This document shows, piece after piece, positions 5,583 to 5,898 of a stretch of 5,898 nt of DNA; the first letter of the stretch is position 1; each line of letters begins with the position of its first letter. The position numbers were made by a program, and so were the translations under genes. The stretch is from NCBI GenBank assembly GCA_026987055.1, contig JALSNL010000006.1:1-5898 (forward strand), in the 5' to 3' direction. The notes under the pieces were generated by a model that did not search any database, had not been told where the DNA came from, and saw only the letters and a program-made list of their open reading frames with translations. Source of the stretch: Melioribacteraceae bacterium. Its GTDB lineage: Bacteria > Bacteroidota > Ignavibacteria > Ignavibacteriales > Melioribacteraceae.

Positions 5583-5898
5583 ATGATTAAAACGAGAAAC
5601 GAAATGAATGGAAATATTATTGGGTTAACTAATAATGGAGTGCAATTAAGCGGTTCAAAATTTACATCAAAAGAAATTAGGGAACAACCGGAGTTATGGT
5701 TGAAAACCAAAGATTTGTTCCTTAGTAAAATAGATGAAATAAAAAATTTTTTAGATCATGTTTTTCAAAATGAAGATATACAAATTATTTTAACAGGTGC
5801 CGGAACTTCTGCTTATATTGGTGAAGTTTTAGCCGGTCCTATGCAAAAGCATATTAATCTTCCGGTAAGAGCTATTCCTTCAACGGATTTAGTAACAC
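5583..5898 (+). CDS. agaS: AgaS-type amino-sugar-phosphate isomerase/deaminase, 3' end cut by window edge
   Basis: First 105 codons of a SIS-domain enzyme. AgaS converts galactosamine-6-phosphate to tagatose-6-phosphate plus ammonia in GalNAc/GalN catabolism, and the family is often labelled tagatose-6-phosphate ketose/aldose isomerase. FTSKEIREQPELW (27-39) matches the TxxEIxxQPxxW N-terminus of AgaS, and IILTGAGTSAYIGE (68-81) is the first SIS phosphosugar-binding loop. IPSTDLVT (98-105) continues the match up to the edge. E. coli AgaS is about 384 residues, so roughly 280 lie outside. An upstream in-frame stop at 5544 and no earlier ATG make 5583 the longest ATG start; the in-frame ATG at 5604 is an alternative, and neither has a Shine-Dalgarno. 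It is divergent from the AgaR-like gene and probably controlled by it. GalN versus GlcN preference is not visible here. Confidence 0.88.
   Translation, partial: MIKTRNEMNGNIIGLTNNGVQLSGSKFTSKEIREQPELWLKTKDLFLSKIDEIKNFLDHVFQNEDIQIILTGAGTSAYIGEVLAGPMQKHINLPVRAIPSTDLVT
5592..5604. promoter_or_regulatory. Possible operator, site E, at the agaS start
   Basis: GAAACGAAA (5596-5604) is identical to the reverse complement of bases 5362-5370 in site A, and its GAAAYG core starts 63 bases (six helical turns) after that of site D. It lies within codons 4-8 if translation starts at 5583, or immediately before the alternative start at 5604. It could be coincidence, since it must also encode protein in the first case. 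Confidence 0.3.

Overview
The window is an AT-rich piece (roughly one third G+C by eye) of a bacterial chromosome. Weak or absent Shine-Dalgarno sequences at several genes, the style of the sugar-phosphate enzymes, and GC-rich hairpin repeats in an AT-rich spacer suggest the Bacteroidota/Ignavibacteria side of the tree. That placement is inference from style, not from a marker gene.

Layout. Left block, + strand: the 3' part of a sodium/solute symporter (SSS) gene entering from the left edge (1-1371); a 49-codon membrane protein gene that overlaps its stop by one base (1371-1520); a PIG-L/LmbE-type zinc deacetylase (1539-2312); and a sugar-1-phosphate nucleotidyltransferase (2320-3240). All are spaced like one operon. 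A 206-base spacer (3241-3446) carries two diverged copies of a 30-base hairpin repeat and a third small hairpin. Then comes a sugar kinase of the NahK-like (N-acetylhexosamine 1-kinase) branch of the APH fold (3447-4547). Right block: a DeoR-family repressor closely resembling AgaR on the - strand (4565-5356, TTG start), convergent to the kinase. A 226-base divergent intergenic region follows, then the first 105 codons of an AgaS-type amino-sugar-phosphate isomerase/deaminase on the + strand (5583 to the right edge).

Taken together this reads as an amino-sugar uptake and processing locus. The symporter would import a sugar, the deacetylase would remove an N-acetyl group, and the kinase plus nucleotidyltransferase would make a sugar-1-phosphate and then an NDP-sugar. 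AgaS would drain the 6-phosphate form into glycolysis. The substrate (GalNAc, GlcNAc or a derivative) is not determined by the sequence.

The most notable items are the tiny gene translationally coupled to the symporter, a possible accessory subunit, and a family of repeated TTTCRTTTCCTT-like sites in the agaR-agaS divergent region. Those sites look like operators of the repressor and include one abutting its own TTG start. Also notable is the PIG-L protein, which keeps its metal ligands but appears to lack the usual second catalytic histidine.
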